The position numbers and the translations under genes were made by a program. A stretch of 64,000 nt of DNA from CAWAMD01 sp963783045 (lineage in GTDB: Bacteria > Actinomycetota > Nitriliruptoria > Nitriliruptorales > Nitriliruptoraceae): positions 124,001-188,000 of the forward strand of contig CAWAMD010000003.1 of the NCBI GenBank assembly GCA_963783045.1, read 5' to 3'. Shown here one piece after another: positions 26,748-34,985 of the stretch (positions within the stretch are counted from its first letter, which is position 1; the number at the start of each line of letters is the position of its first letter). The notes beneath the pieces were generated by a model that saw only the letters and a list, made by a program, of their open reading frames with translations, was not told the origin of the DNA and ran no database searches.

Positions 26748-27538
26748 CACGTCCCCTCCGGCCCGGCCGAGGTGGGCGCGAGATCGGGCACGATGACGTC
26801 CACCGATGGGTCGGACAGCCCGGTGGAGGGCAGCCACGCGCGGATGGCCTCGCCGGCGTTGCGGACGCTCCGTAGCAGCGGCGATCGACCGAGGTGCGAG
26901 GCGCCACCCGCGCCACCGAGTGCCTCGGCGGCGCGACGGTCGTCGGCGATGACGGCAACCACCTCGACGTCGAGGGCGACGGCGACCTCCGCCGGCGGGT
27001 AGGGCTTGTCGCCGATCAGCAGCAAGCCGACGCGGGCCAGCGTCGGGCGCAGCGCACGCAGTCGTGCGGGGAGCTGCTGCAGCTCGTCCAGGCGAGGACG
27101 CGCGACGACCAGCACGGCGTCTGCCGCCTCGATCAGCGGCATCGCCTCGGAGTCGGGGCGCAGCCGACCGGCGTCGACGATCGTGTCCGTGCCGTCGAGC
27201 CTCGGCAGGACTGCGGCCAGGGGCGTCGCGGCGAGTCCAAGCGACCGCCGTGCCTGCTCTGCGGCAGGCGGTGCGACCAGCAGGCGGACGTCCGATCCCG
27301 CGGGAGCCTGCAGGTGCGGGTCGAGGTCGCCCGGCGCGAACGACCGGCGGCTGCTGACCGCCAGCGTCGACAGGCCCGGTTCGGACGGCACGCCCTGCCG
27401 GGCGGCGAGGACGCCACCGTCCGGGTCGGCTTCGATGATCTGGATGTTTCGGTCAGCGGGCCACGTCGCCGCAAGTGCGAGCGCGGTGGTGGTGACGCCC
27501 GGCGACGCCTTCGCGGACCCGAGGACCAGCAGGCTCAC
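26747..27538 (-). CDS. TadZ/CpaE-like MinD-family ATPase, Tad locus
   Basis: 263 residues. The N-terminus LVLGSAKASPGVTTTALALA has the deviant Walker A of the MinD/ParA family (K-x5-T-T). It continues IQIIEADPDGGVLAARQG (switch I), DTIVDAGRLRPDSEA and AADAVLVVARPRLDELQQLP. CpaE/TadZ proteins place the pilus machine in the cell and recruit other Tad proteins. It overlaps the cpaB-like gene by 4 nt and ends at the tadA start. The frame is intact. The C-terminal tail is short and Pro-rich. Confidence 0.78.
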   Translation of the reverse strand: MSLLVLGSAKASPGVTTTALALAATWPADRNIQIIEADPDGGVLAARQGVPSEPGLSTLAVSSRRSFAPGDLDPHLQAPAGSDVRLLVAPPAAEQARRSLGLAATPLAAVLPRLDGTDTIVDAGRLRPDSEAMPLIEAADAVLVVARPRLDELQQLPARLRALRPTLARVGLLLIGDKPYPPAEVAVALDVEVVAVIADDRRAAEALGGAGGASHLGRSPLLRSVRNAGEAIRAWLPSTGLSDPSVDVIVPDLAPTSAGPEGT

Positions 27539-28221
27539 GATTCACCCATCAGTGCGAGGCGGACGCGATCCTGCGCTGCCGCGGAGGCGATCTCCGCCAC
27601 CACGGCCTCCGGCACGACGATCGAGATCATCACGGTGTGGGCGGTCTCGCTGAGGGTCTCGATGGCGAACACCTCGGCGGACTCGGCCAGCACGGTGGAA
27701 CCGCTGTCCTCCCTCTCCGTCGGCGTGCTGGCTGGCGTGCGGACGACGACGACCAGGTCGCCGGGGCGCAGCGTGGCCGTTGGGTACTCGCCGGGGTCGA
27801 GGGCGAGGCCGACGACGCTGTAGCCGGCGGCCACTGTCGGCCCCTCGGCGAACTGGGACCTCGTGACGAGGGTCCCGGCCTCGAGTCCTGCCGTGGCGGT
27901 GAGGCCGAGCAGGTCGTCACGGTCGGATGCCGCGACGAGGGCGACCGCGTCGTCGGTGCCGACGTTCACGACCGCGAGGTGAGTGGCGGTCAGCTGCTCG
28001 CCACGCTCGATCGGCTGCGCCAGCGCGAGGACGGGTTCGCGTCCGGCCACCCTCGCCACGGTGATCGCACCGAAGAGCCCGAACCCCACGAGCACGAGCA
28101 GCCCGAGCGCGATCCAGGACGTGCGTGGGCGACGGCCGGAACGGCCGGACGGATCGAGGCGTAGGCGCTCAGGCTCGGTGCGCGTCGACCCGTTGCTGCG
28201 GAACTCCGTCGTGGTCGCCAC
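27535..28221 (-). CDS. CpaB/RcpC-like pilus assembly protein (SAF domain)
   Basis: 228 residues from a GTG at 28221 with GGGGATG upstream. One N-terminal membrane segment (WIALGLLVLVGFGLFGAITV) is followed by a SAF domain (ALAQPIERGEQLTATHLAVV, GLEAGTLVTRSQFAEG) and a second beta-rich domain (YPTATLRPGDLVVVVRTPA). This is the layout of CpaB/RcpC, the periplasmic or wall-zone part of the Tad machine. It follows the secreted-protein gene by 16 nt. The frame is intact. Confidence 0.75.
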   Translation of the reverse strand: MATTTEFRSNGSTRTEPERLRLDPSGRSGRRPRTSWIALGLLVLVGFGLFGAITVARVAGREPVLALAQPIERGEQLTATHLAVVNVGTDDAVALVAASDRDDLLGLTATAGLEAGTLVTRSQFAEGPTVAAGYSVVGLALDPGEYPTATLRPGDLVVVVRTPASTPTEREDSGSTVLAESAEVFAIETLSETAHTVMISIVVPEAVVAEIASAAAQDRVRLALMGES

Positions 28222-28237
28222 ACCATCCCCTTTGTCG

Positions 28238-29105
28238 TTACTGGTTGAGCGCCTGCATCTCGGACACGCGCACGTCCACCGGTGACGAGGTGAACAGGGC
28301 CGGAAGCGGCCCCCCACCCGGCGCCCCGGTGACGGTCCAGGACACGGTCCACTCGACGGTCGCCGTGGCCTGGTACGCGTCGCCGGGCTGACCCGCGGAC
28401 GTGTGCGTGTACGTGTAGGAGCAGTCCGTGGCCTGCTCGTCGGAGGGGACGGAGGGGTCGTAGGGGGTCCCCGGGCCGTCGCACACGACGGTGTCGCCGT
28501 TGCCGAGGTCCCAGATGACGCGGGTGGGGGCGGCGGTCACGGTCGTGGTCACGCCACCGGCGGAGACCGACTTGGTGTGGGTCGTCCAGATGGCGTCGTC
28601 GACCCAGAGCCAGGTCTCGACGTGGACCACCTGGTCGCCGGACGGGTTCATCGCCACCGTCGGGAAGGGCAGCGAGAGCGTGTCGATCGCTTCGTCCCGC
28701 AGATCGGCGGGGTCGACAGGGTCCTCGCGCGGCACGGGGATGAGGTCAGTCGTGAAGCCGCCTTGGCCGTCGGGGCAGGACATCCAGTACCACTCGAAGT
28801 CGAGCGGGTCGGCGATCCCGCTGTCCGGATCCAGGATGTCCGAGCCGACTTCTGACCCCACCGTCCACCAGAGAACGTCGATCTCCTCGTCGGGCACGCG
28901 CGCCCAGGAGCACTCGGAGGTGCCGCCACCGCCTTCCTCGCCGGGCGTGCCCCTCGCCATCCGCCGCTCCGACGTCGACCTGCGAGCCGTCCTCGTCGAC
29001 GTCTACCCAACCGCCCGGCCCGTCGTGGTCGGCGAGTGCTGCGGTCGCCGGGCCGAGGACGGCGCTTGCCGTCACGATCGCGATCAGGAGGCGGCGGGTT
29101 CGCAT
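28238..29105 (-). pseudogene. Secreted Tad-locus protein, one frame break
   Basis: About 289 codons. The ATG at 29105 gives a classical signal peptide (MRTRRLLIAIVTASAVLGPA then TAALADHD). After about 50 codons the frame moves near 28950, and the rest is a beta-rich exported domain: DVLWWTVGSEVGSDI, FEWYWMSCPDGQGGFTTD, VHVETWLWVDDAIWTTHTKS, TRVIWDLGNGDTVVCDGPGT, SYTYTHTSAG. The last part resembles a PKD-like fold (DLGNGD). It overlaps the upstream gene by 22 nt. Similar secreted proteins of unknown role precede cpaB in actinobacterial Tad loci. Confidence 0.6.
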
Positions 29106-29894
29106 GCGCTGTCCCCCTCGATCAGGTCCGCGTCGACCACCTTCCAGACGCCACCGATCTGTTCCAACCGCGTCTCCCAGAGATCGCGTTGGCCTGGATC
29201 GGCACCCCCGTGGACGCGCTCACCGGTGTCTGCGTCGTAGATGCCCCCTTCGGGGTCGAGGTCGCGACAATCACGAACCATCGCCACGGTGTCGTCGTCG
29301 CTGATCTGCGTGGCAACGGGATGCGAGACCGTCTCGTCGCGCACCTCGTAGCCGTCGTCCCGGAAGCCCGCGATCTGCTCGCGAAGCCCTTCGAGCTGAT
29401 CGCCCCCGGCGGTGGCGGCGAGGTCGGGGTGGTCGGGATCTGGCGGTCGACTCGCGGCGTTGACCGCCTCCCAGAAGGCGAGGTAGCGATCTTCGATCTC
29501 CGTCGGCGAGGTCGTCCGGGACGCAGAACTCGCCCTGCTTGAACTCGGAGACGATCCACCCATCGTCGGCGCGTTCAAGGGTCACCGACGCTGCGAAGCG
29601 CGTCCCGTTGCGGTCAGCGAGCTGCTCGTCGCTGTCACGGTCGTGCTCGGTGATATCGGCTGCGTAGCAATCGGCGAGCTCGGCGGCGTCACCGTGGACG
29701 TCGAGAGACTGGATCGCCGGGCGGAAGGCGCCCTTGGCGATGCGATCCTGGGAGGTCAACGCGGCCACGCGTGCCTGTGCCGCCGCCAAGGCCTGTCCGG
29801 TGGCGCCCTCGATGACGGTGGGATCCCCGGCCTGCATCGCAGCGACCGTGGTGTCGAGGTAGCCCTGGTACGCGGCCTCGACGCTCGGACTCAT
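29084..29894 (-). pseudogene. Two-domain Tad-locus envelope protein, one frame break
   Basis: About 270 codons from ATG 29894, which overlaps the lipoprotein stop (ATGA). It holds two related domains. Domain 1 starts VEAAYQGYLDTTVAAMQAGD and ends GWIVSEFKQGEFCVP; domain 2 starts EIEDRYLAFWEAVNAASRPP and ends GVWKVVDADLIEGDSAC. Each is a helix followed by beta strands with a final Cys, so this is an internal duplication. A one-base change near 29510 is needed between them. The preceding lipoprotein could be its own N-terminus split by another frame change. The function is unknown; it is exported by context. Confidence 0.55.
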
Positions 29895-30076
29895 CGGACG
29901 GCGTCGGGCTCGCGGAGGGAGTCGGCGAGCTCCGTGATGGGGTCGGTGGGGGCCGATGAGGTGGCGGTGGGCGGGGGCTCAGCCGCGTTTCCGCCGGTGC
30001 ACGCGCTCAGCAGGAGGAGCCCGGCCGTCGCCACGAGGTGGAGCCGGTTCCGTCGAGTCCCCTCCCGATGGTGCAT
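29891..30076 (-). CDS. Small lipoprotein, first gene of Tad operon
   Basis: 61 residues from ATG 30076: a basic N-terminus, hydrophobic LHLVATAGLLLLSAC with the lipobox ending in Cys, then a Thr/Pro/Ala linker and DPITELADSLREPDAVR. It stops in an ATGA overlap with the next gene. It is either a short lipoprotein or the detached membrane-anchor end of the two-domain protein. As the first gene on this strand, its promoter should be in the 192 bp up to 30268; I see no clear consensus there. Confidence 0.5.
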   Translation of the reverse strand: MHHREGTRRNRLHLVATAGLLLLSACTGGNAAEPPPTATSSAPTDPITELADSLREPDAVR

Positions 30077-30268
30077 CTGGCACCGATCCCTGTACTTCCG
30101 CGCCACCGCCCTCCCCGACGGTGACTGGCACGGAAAGACTAGTACCACATCGTCCATTTGGGCGCTCCGATTTCCACAGGCACGTCGGATGCGGGTGAGG
30201 TCATCACCCTCCTGAACGGGGAGGCCGGACCGAGTCCGTCCGTGTGACGCGACGTTCGGTGACGCCCC

Positions 30269-31168
30269 TCACCCGAGCGCCGCCAGGAACTCGTCGCGTA
30301 ACTCAGCCTCCGTCGCGTCCTGGCCGGCGAGTGCGGACAGCAGTTCGTCGACTCCCCACGTACCCAGCCAGGCGTGCCGTGACAGGTAGAGGCCGACCCG
30401 TTCGATCCCCCTTCTCCCCTCATCGAGGAAGACGTACCCGAGGATCTGCCACAACCACTCGACCCGCACTTCAGGACGCGTCACGGTCTTGAGGTCGAGC
30501 AGGAGCCCGTCGATCAGTAGGTCTCCGTCCGCGGGTGTCCCGTGTGCCGTGAAGTCGGGGTTCAGCTCGATGGACTCGGCAGGGAAGAGCGTCGCGAGGC
30601 CTCGCCGAGCCACCGCGGTGAGCCGCACGATCTCGTCGGCGGCTGCGTCCGGGCAGAGCGCCAGGAGGGCCGGGAGATCGGGCGAGTGCCCGAGCGGAAC
30701 GAGAGGATCGTCACGACGGACGCCACCGCGGTAGCAGTTCTCGTACCGGGCGAGCGCGACGGCGATCTTGGCAAGCCGCGACTCATCACGCTCCTGTCCG
30801 TCACCGCCCCGAGCCTTCTCGGCCGCATCGAGGAGCAGAGCCACCGGAGAGTCGCGGCACTCCTCTGATGCGAGCACGACATCGGTCAGGCGTCCGAGCG
30901 GCTTCACCGCGTCCCGAACCATCTTCCAGCCAACGAAGGCTGTTGTTGCCGCGGGATCGGTCGGAACGTCGATGCCGATCCGCAGTCGCCAATCGAGTGC
31001 CATCCCGATCAGCCACGGAGGCAGCGTGTCGGGTCGACCCCGAGGGACAAGGCAACGCAGTCGCCCCTTCGGAACCCCTGGCACGTCGCCAAGACCTCCG
31101 AGGCGCGTTCCGAACCACCGGCGGAGCTGGGCTCCGTCGGCCAGCTGACGGGTCAGAGGCTGTGGCAC
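30269..31168 (-). CDS. Hypothetical protein with PD-(D/E)XK-like nuclease motif
   Basis: 299 residues, soluble, intact. The N-terminal half contains FGTRLGGLGDVPGVPKGRL and WLIGMALDWRLRIGIDVP. The C-terminal half has LNPDFTAHG, then DGDLLIDGLLLDLKTVTRPE and a helix (VEWLWQILGYVFLDEGRRGI). The spacing of Asp in GDLLIDG and D-L-K fits the core of PD-(D/E)XK nucleases, followed by the usual helix. No helicase or methylase partner is adjacent. It lies alone between the Tad operon and the peptide operon, so its role is open; a defence-type nuclease is a reasonable guess. Confidence 0.5.
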   Translation of the reverse strand: MPQPLTRQLADGAQLRRWFGTRLGGLGDVPGVPKGRLRCLVPRGRPDTLPPWLIGMALDWRLRIGIDVPTDPAATTAFVGWKMVRDAVKPLGRLTDVVLASEECRDSPVALLLDAAEKARGGDGQERDESRLAKIAVALARYENCYRGGVRRDDPLVPLGHSPDLPALLALCPDAAADEIVRLTAVARRGLATLFPAESIELNPDFTAHGTPADGDLLIDGLLLDLKTVTRPEVRVEWLWQILGYVFLDEGRRGIERVGLYLSRHAWLGTWGVDELLSALAGQDATEAELRDEFLAALG

Positions 31169-31269
31169 GCGTTCAACGTAGAGAGCGAGTGCGACGCCCG
31201 GGCCGCGTCACCTGATGCCCTTGTGGACAACGGGGCCCGTCAAGTGCATGCCCGACGTTCCCCTTCGGC

Positions 31270-32880
31270 CTACGGCGTTGGGATGCCTGGGAGCGGCGCC
31301 ACGGACGGAGTGGCCGGGGAAGGACTGGTGGACCGTCCGAGAGTGTCGGCTACCACGGGGGCGACCGACGCACGCAGGATGCCCGCGAGGACAGAGGCGA
31401 CGAGGAGCGCTGCCAGGCCTCGCGAGAACCAGGCCCTCGCCTGCATGAGGTCCGAGTGTTTCTTGCGCGAAGTCCACGAGGCGAGCTGGCGGCCGCGCTC
31501 CTCCTCGAGCATCAGGACTCGGACGGGGTCCGCCAATGGCTCTTGGGCGAGATCCTGGAGACTCGGGTGCGAATACATCCCAACGCGGTCAATCTCAACG
31601 GCCTCGAACGCAGCCAAGGCCAAGAAGATGATGGCCGCACCAACCGGCATGAGGCTCAGAAGCCAGGGCCAAGCGCGGTCCAGCGCGAAGTTCAACTGGA
31701 ACGCGCCCAGCCCGACGGCCACGGCGACGAGCGCGAGCGCGTTCTGCACGAGCCGAGCAGCCTTGGCCTCGGCAGCTGCCGCGCCTGCCTTCGCTTGATC
31801 GTGGGCGCGTCTCGCCGCTTCAAGGACAATCTCCGATGGCCGGACGCCCAAAGTCCAGGTGGGGGGTGCCCACTGGGGGGCGGCGAGGCCGTCGTTGTCC
31901 GGCGCCCTACTAGCCGGGAAGAAGTCCCAGAGGAATCTCTTGATCGCCCGGGGCCAGGCTCCTTGGTCCTGGTGGCCAGCGTCGACGAGGAGGGCAGCGA
32001 TCGCGGGAGCAACGTCGTCGATGGCACCTTCAAGGAACATCCAGGCTCCCTGCGGGTTCGCCTCGAGGAAGACGAAGCCGTCATCGGCCTCGAGCCAGTC
32101 CTGCACGCTCATCGTCAAGCCAAGACCTGCGGTGATGGCGCGCACCGACCCGGAGATGCCGCCGGCATCGACGCTCTTGAACTCGACCCCGCCGGGGTCG
32201 ACCGCTCGCCAGTCGGTGACGTCCTCACCGCGTCGGCGCCGCCATGCCCAGACTTCTTCCCCGATGTTGACTACCCGCACGTCAGCGACTGCCGGGACAA
32301 GCTCCTGCATCATCACTGGCAGCTCGGCGATCGCCGCGAGCTCCGCGCTTCCGAACTCGGCGACGTGCGGCGCGATGCCGATCCCCGACGAGAGTGCCTT
32401 GGCGACAAGGCGATGGGAGTCCAGGGCACGCCGCGCAACGTCGACATCGTCGGTCACCCATGTTGAGGGCACGGCAACGCCCTGCGCGGTCGCCACCGCC
32501 AGTTGCAGCAGTTTGAGCTCCGCGCGCTGGACCGCCGACGGCTCATCAACCCAGCCGACTCCGACGGCAGCAAGGGCTCCGATCAGGAAGTCGAAGGCTT
32601 CCTCGCCCGCGAGGCGGGCTTCGTCAGCATCCAGGCCTGCGGTGTCAAGGGAACCGGCGCGGTACCACCAGACGGTGGTGCGCGAGGTGATGTCGAACTC
32701 CTGGGCATCGCGTCGTACCTGGAAGGCACCCCGAGGGTCGGCGACCACCACGTCCGAGCGCAGATCGCTGAGGTTCAGACGAAGAGCCGTCTGGCCGTGG
32801 TCGGCAATAGCTCGCTCGACGGCCACAACGTGGGGGTCACCTTCGTCGCCGACAACGAGGACGTCGACAACCGTGGACAC
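31270..32880 (-). CDS. Membrane-anchored ATP-grasp peptide ligase (graspetide-synthetase-like)
   Basis: 536 residues from a GTG at 32880, only 2 nt after the precursor-like gene. Residues 1-320 form an ATP-grasp ligase of MvdC/MvdD type: DVLVVGDEGDPHVVAVERAI, LVAKALSSGIG, VMMQELVPAVADVRVVNIG and FLEANPQGAWMFLE, the last close to the E-x-N-P-x-G-x-W motif of enzymes that make omega-ester or omega-amide rings between side chains. Residues about 380-530 add three hydrophobic segments (ALALVAVAVGLGAFQLNFAL; SLMPVGAAIIFLALAAFEAV; LAALLVASVLAGILRA) with a helical cytoplasmic part between them. Known graspetide ligases are soluble, so the membrane part is unusual. The substrate is inferred from the adjacent repeat peptide. 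Confidence 0.75.
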   Translation of the reverse strand: MSTVVDVLVVGDEGDPHVVAVERAIADHGQTALRLNLSDLRSDVVVADPRGAFQVRRDAQEFDITSRTTVWWYRAGSLDTAGLDADEARLAGEEAFDFLIGALAAVGVGWVDEPSAVQRAELKLLQLAVATAQGVAVPSTWVTDDVDVARRALDSHRLVAKALSSGIGIAPHVAEFGSAELAAIAELPVMMQELVPAVADVRVVNIGEEVWAWRRRRGEDVTDWRAVDPGGVEFKSVDAGGISGSVRAITAGLGLTMSVQDWLEADDGFVFLEANPQGAWMFLEGAIDDVAPAIAALLVDAGHQDQGAWPRAIKRFLWDFFPASRAPDNDGLAAPQWAPPTWTLGVRPSEIVLEAARRAHDQAKAGAAAAEAKAARLVQNALALVAVAVGLGAFQLNFALDRAWPWLLSLMPVGAAIIFLALAAFEAVEIDRVGMYSHPSLQDLAQEPLADPVRVLMLEEERGRQLASWTSRKKHSDLMQARAWFSRGLAALLVASVLAGILRASVAPVVADTLGRSTSPSPATPSVAPLPGIPTP

Positions 32881-32882
32881 GT

Positions 32883-33257
32883 CTACCGGCCCGCCGATTC
32901 ACCGCGGACTCGCGTCTCGATCAATTCTCGACTCGAGGACTCACCTCGGACCTTGGTCACGATCTCCCCCGGGGTGGGTGAGGGTGCCGGAGGCGAGGGA
33001 GCTGGACGTGGCCGTGGCGACGAGGGCGCTGGCTCGCGTTGGGGGGACTCGCCGCGCGTCTCCGTGATGCGTCCGGCAGAGGACTCGCCGCGTACCGCGG
33101 TTTCGCGGGGACTGGAAGGACTGGGCGGAGGGTTCGGGGGCGCCGGGGGGCGCGGATCCCCGGTCTCGCCGCGCACGAAGGTGTCCGTTGACGAGGCGAC
33201 CGGCGATGAGCGCTGCTGGTCCCAGAGCACACCGAGCAGAGTGCGATGCTCACTCAT
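32883..33257 (-). CDS. Repeat peptide, candidate multi-core RiPP precursor
   Basis: 124 residues, low complexity, rich in Pro, Ser, Arg. After a leader-like N-terminus (MSEHRTLLGVLWDQQRSS) it holds five copies of T-x-x-R-G-E-[S/T]: TFVRGET (residues 26-32), TAVRGES (53-59), TETRGES (65-71), TKVRGES (101-107) and TRVRGES (115-121), separated by Pro/Ser linkers. Each copy offers a Thr and a Ser/Thr hydroxyl and one Glu carboxylate, the groups an ATP-grasp ligase joins in graspetides. The gene lies 5 nt after the DNA-binding-protein gene and 2 nt before the ligase. I recognise no known precursor family with this motif. The precursor role is inference; the repeats and gene arrangement are direct. 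Confidence 0.65.
   Translation of the reverse strand: MSEHRTLLGVLWDQQRSSPVASSTDTFVRGETGDPRPPAPPNPPPSPSSPRETAVRGESSAGRITETRGESPQREPAPSSPRPRPAPSPPAPSPTPGEIVTKVRGESSSRELIETRVRGESAGR
32895..33182 (-). repeat. Five T-x-x-R-G-E-S/T repeat units in the precursor-like gene
   Basis: Unit positions on the minus strand: 33182-33162, 33101-33081, 33065-33045, 32957-32937 and 32915-32895. Spacing is irregular (81, 36, 108 and 42 bases between starts), all multiples of three, so the repeats are kept at protein level. Confidence 0.85.
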
Positions 33258-33262
33258 GGCCG

Positions 33263-33469
33263 CTACTTCTTGCGCCGGTTGTACGGCGACTGATTGGTCG
33301 GCTTGAGACTTACCCCGAGGTCGCTGGCCTTGCCGCGCACGGCATCTTCCGTGCGGCCCAGCTTCAGGCCGATGACTCGTGTGGGCGTGTTCTCCCGAGC
33401 GAGCTTCTTCAGCTGCGCGGCGTCACTGTTCGACCAGCGCTTCCCCGAGTTCCGTGTGGACTTCGGCAT
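33263..33469 (-). CDS. Small SANT/HTH-like DNA-binding protein
   Basis: 68 residues, basic, intact. RWSNSDAAQLKKLARENTPT and RVIGLKLGRTEDAVRGKASD form a compact three-helix Myb/SANT-like unit; the end is SLKPTNQSPYNRRKK. Close relatives of this small protein (GKRW, ENTPTRVIGLKLGRT, SLKPTNQSPYN) occur widely in proteobacteria and actinobacteria without a proven role. It is the first gene of a three-gene operon with the repeat peptide (5 nt away) and the ATP-grasp ligase, so it could regulate them. Whether it belongs to the pathway or is a passenger is unclear. Confidence 0.7.
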   Translation of the reverse strand: MPKSTRNSGKRWSNSDAAQLKKLARENTPTRVIGLKLGRTEDAVRGKASDLGVSLKPTNQSPYNRRKK

Positions 33470-33625
33470 GACGTTTCCCTTCCGGAGGAGGACACCGCCA
33501 GCGGGGAAGGGGCCTCGGGAGAGGCCACCGGCGGACCTCACCATGGTAACTACAACCAGGTCATCCGTCACCGGGTTATCCACAGGGCGCCGAAGAGGTG
33601 CGGCGAACGCACGTTCGATGGGGCG

Positions 33626-34192
33626 CTAGGGGCCACCGAAAGTCCGGACTTGTTCAAGCCACGATTCGACGAGCAGCCGGGCCTGAGCCACCTCCACCGT
33701 CGCGGCCAGCTCCATCCGGATCTCGGCGCTGGCGTGAACGAAGCGGACCTCGGCATCGAAGTCCTGCGCATCCGCCGCGGAGTGGGCCAGCACGAACGGA
33801 GGGTCTGCCTCGACGTATCCCGCCTCGTCTGGTGACGGCCGCGCACTGTTGACGTCGCCAGGCAGCAGACTTCGGCAGGTCACGTGGACGATGGGCGTCC
33901 CGCTCGACGTCCAAGTCCCCGTCGCCTCTCGCGAGCCGGTGCCGCCGACGCCCTGGCTCCCGTCTACCTCCACGCCCAGCACTTCCTCGACCACCGGTTG
34001 AGCCGGCGTCATGCAGCTGAAGCCGAGCGGCTCGGGCTCCCTAGTCAGTCGTGGCACGAGAAGTCCCACCAGCATCGCGGTGAAACCGATGGCGCCGAAG
34101 ACGATCATCCAAGAGTTGCGCCTGGTCGAGTGCTCGCCTCGGTCCGGCACGAACCTCTCGTCCAGGGCACGCAGCCGATCACCGATGCCCAC
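33626..34192 (-). CDS. Single-pass membrane protein, unknown function
   Basis: 188 residues from a GTG at 34192. A short cytoplasmic part (VGIGDRLRALDERFVPDRGE) is followed by one membrane segment (MIVFGAIGFTAMLVGLLVPR, residues about 30-48) and an exported domain with two cysteines (FSCMTPAQP and HVTCRSLLPG) and a C-terminal helix (VEVAQARLLVESWLEQVRTF). No family is recognised. It sits between the peptide operon and the second transglycosylase; it has its own start and is 157 nt from the DNA-binding-protein gene. It may belong to the conjugation region. Confidence 0.5.
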   Translation of the reverse strand: MGIGDRLRALDERFVPDRGEHSTRRNSWMIVFGAIGFTAMLVGLLVPRLTREPEPLGFSCMTPAQPVVEEVLGVEVDGSQGVGGTGSREATGTWTSSGTPIVHVTCRSLLPGDVNSARPSPDEAGYVEADPPFVLAHSAADAQDFDAEVRFVHASAEIRMELAATVEVAQARLLVESWLEQVRTFGGP

Positions 34193-34229
34193 GATCCGCC
34201 CCCGACGTTGCTCCTGATTGGGCGGAACT

Positions 34230-34916
34230 CTACGTGAGCAACAGGGACGACGCCCTGACGGGCTGAGCCTTTGGAGTCCCCCGCGCGTCGGAACCAGCCG
34301 AATAGACCCCAGCCTGCGCGAGTACGGCGTCGACGTAGTCCCACGAGTGGTTGTAGGACCAGATCGCTCCACGGATGTTCGTCGGGTCGTCGGCTCCGAC
34401 TGCGCAGAGGTAGCCGGCGGCCGCGTGGATGGCGTCGATGGCGTTATGGGGGTCGGCGATGCCGTCGCCGGACGCGTCGACCCCTGACGCCGCCCAGGTG
34501 CTCGGGATGAACTGCATCGGGCCGACGGCGCGGTCGTAGACGGTGTCGCCGTCGAAGGTGCCGTCGTCGGTGTCGCGGATCTCGGCGGTGTTGTTCGTGC
34601 CGTCGAGCGGGATGCCGATGATCGGCGGGCTCACGCGGCCGTCGGCTTGCAGCTGACCGCCACCGTGGCGTCCGTGATTGGACTCGATCTTGCCGATGGC
34701 GGCCAGGACCGACCAAGGCAGGGTCGGGCATCGCTGGAACACGGCGTCCTGGTAGATCGCCAGGTAGGCCGGCGGAACCTCGGCGAGCGCTTCCTCGCTC
34801 GGTGGTCCGCCGCCGACCATCCCGGCTGCGGCCAGTAGCGGGGCGGTCATGAGCACCCCGAGGACTGCGGCTCCGGCTGCGGCGAGCTTGAGCATCCGTT
34901 TCTCCGTCGATGTCAC
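34230..34916 (-). CDS. Lytic transglycosylase, module 2
   Basis: 228 residues from a GTG at 34916. A hydrophobic N-terminus (LKLAAAGAAVLGVLMTAPLL) exports it. The catalytic domain has LPWSVLAAIGKIESNHGRHG (catalytic Glu), AVGPMQFIPSTWAASGVDAS and IRGAIWSYNHSWDYVDAVLA, the lytic murein transglycosylase signature. It is transcribed divergently from the second secretion operon (69 bp between it and 34986), mirroring the arrangement of the wall hydrolase at 9680 and the first operon. It would open peptidoglycan for the channel. It lacks the M23 domain of the first copy. The frame is intact. Confidence 0.85.
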   Translation of the reverse strand: MTSTEKRMLKLAAAGAAVLGVLMTAPLLAAAGMVGGGPPSEEALAEVPPAYLAIYQDAVFQRCPTLPWSVLAAIGKIESNHGRHGGGQLQADGRVSPPIIGIPLDGTNNTAEIRDTDDGTFDGDTVYDRAVGPMQFIPSTWAASGVDASGDGIADPHNAIDAIHAAAGYLCAVGADDPTNIRGAIWSYNHSWDYVDAVLAQAGVYSAGSDARGTPKAQPVRASSLLLT

Positions 34917-34985
34917 GCGCGCCCCGTTGGCGCTCCCTATCGAGGTGAGGCCGGAATCGGCCCGCCGATGTACCGGGAGCCCCAG

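Noticed and set aside
23831..28164. Several plus-strand frames of 170-600 codons opposite the Tad genes
   Set aside because: Shadow frames; the minus strand carries clear Tad proteins with overlapping starts.
32895..33182. Repeat peptide as a collagen-like or surface stalk protein
   Set aside because: No signal peptide or membrane anchor, and the repeated unit is spaced irregularly and tightly linked to an ATP-grasp ligase; kept only as a weaker alternative.
32503..33306. Plus-strand frame of 267 codons with Gly/Glu-rich repeats opposite the peptide gene
   Set aside because: The repeats are the complement of the TxxRGES units; on the minus strand the gene has tight spacing to the ligase and DNA-binding-protein genes, which the plus frame cannot match.
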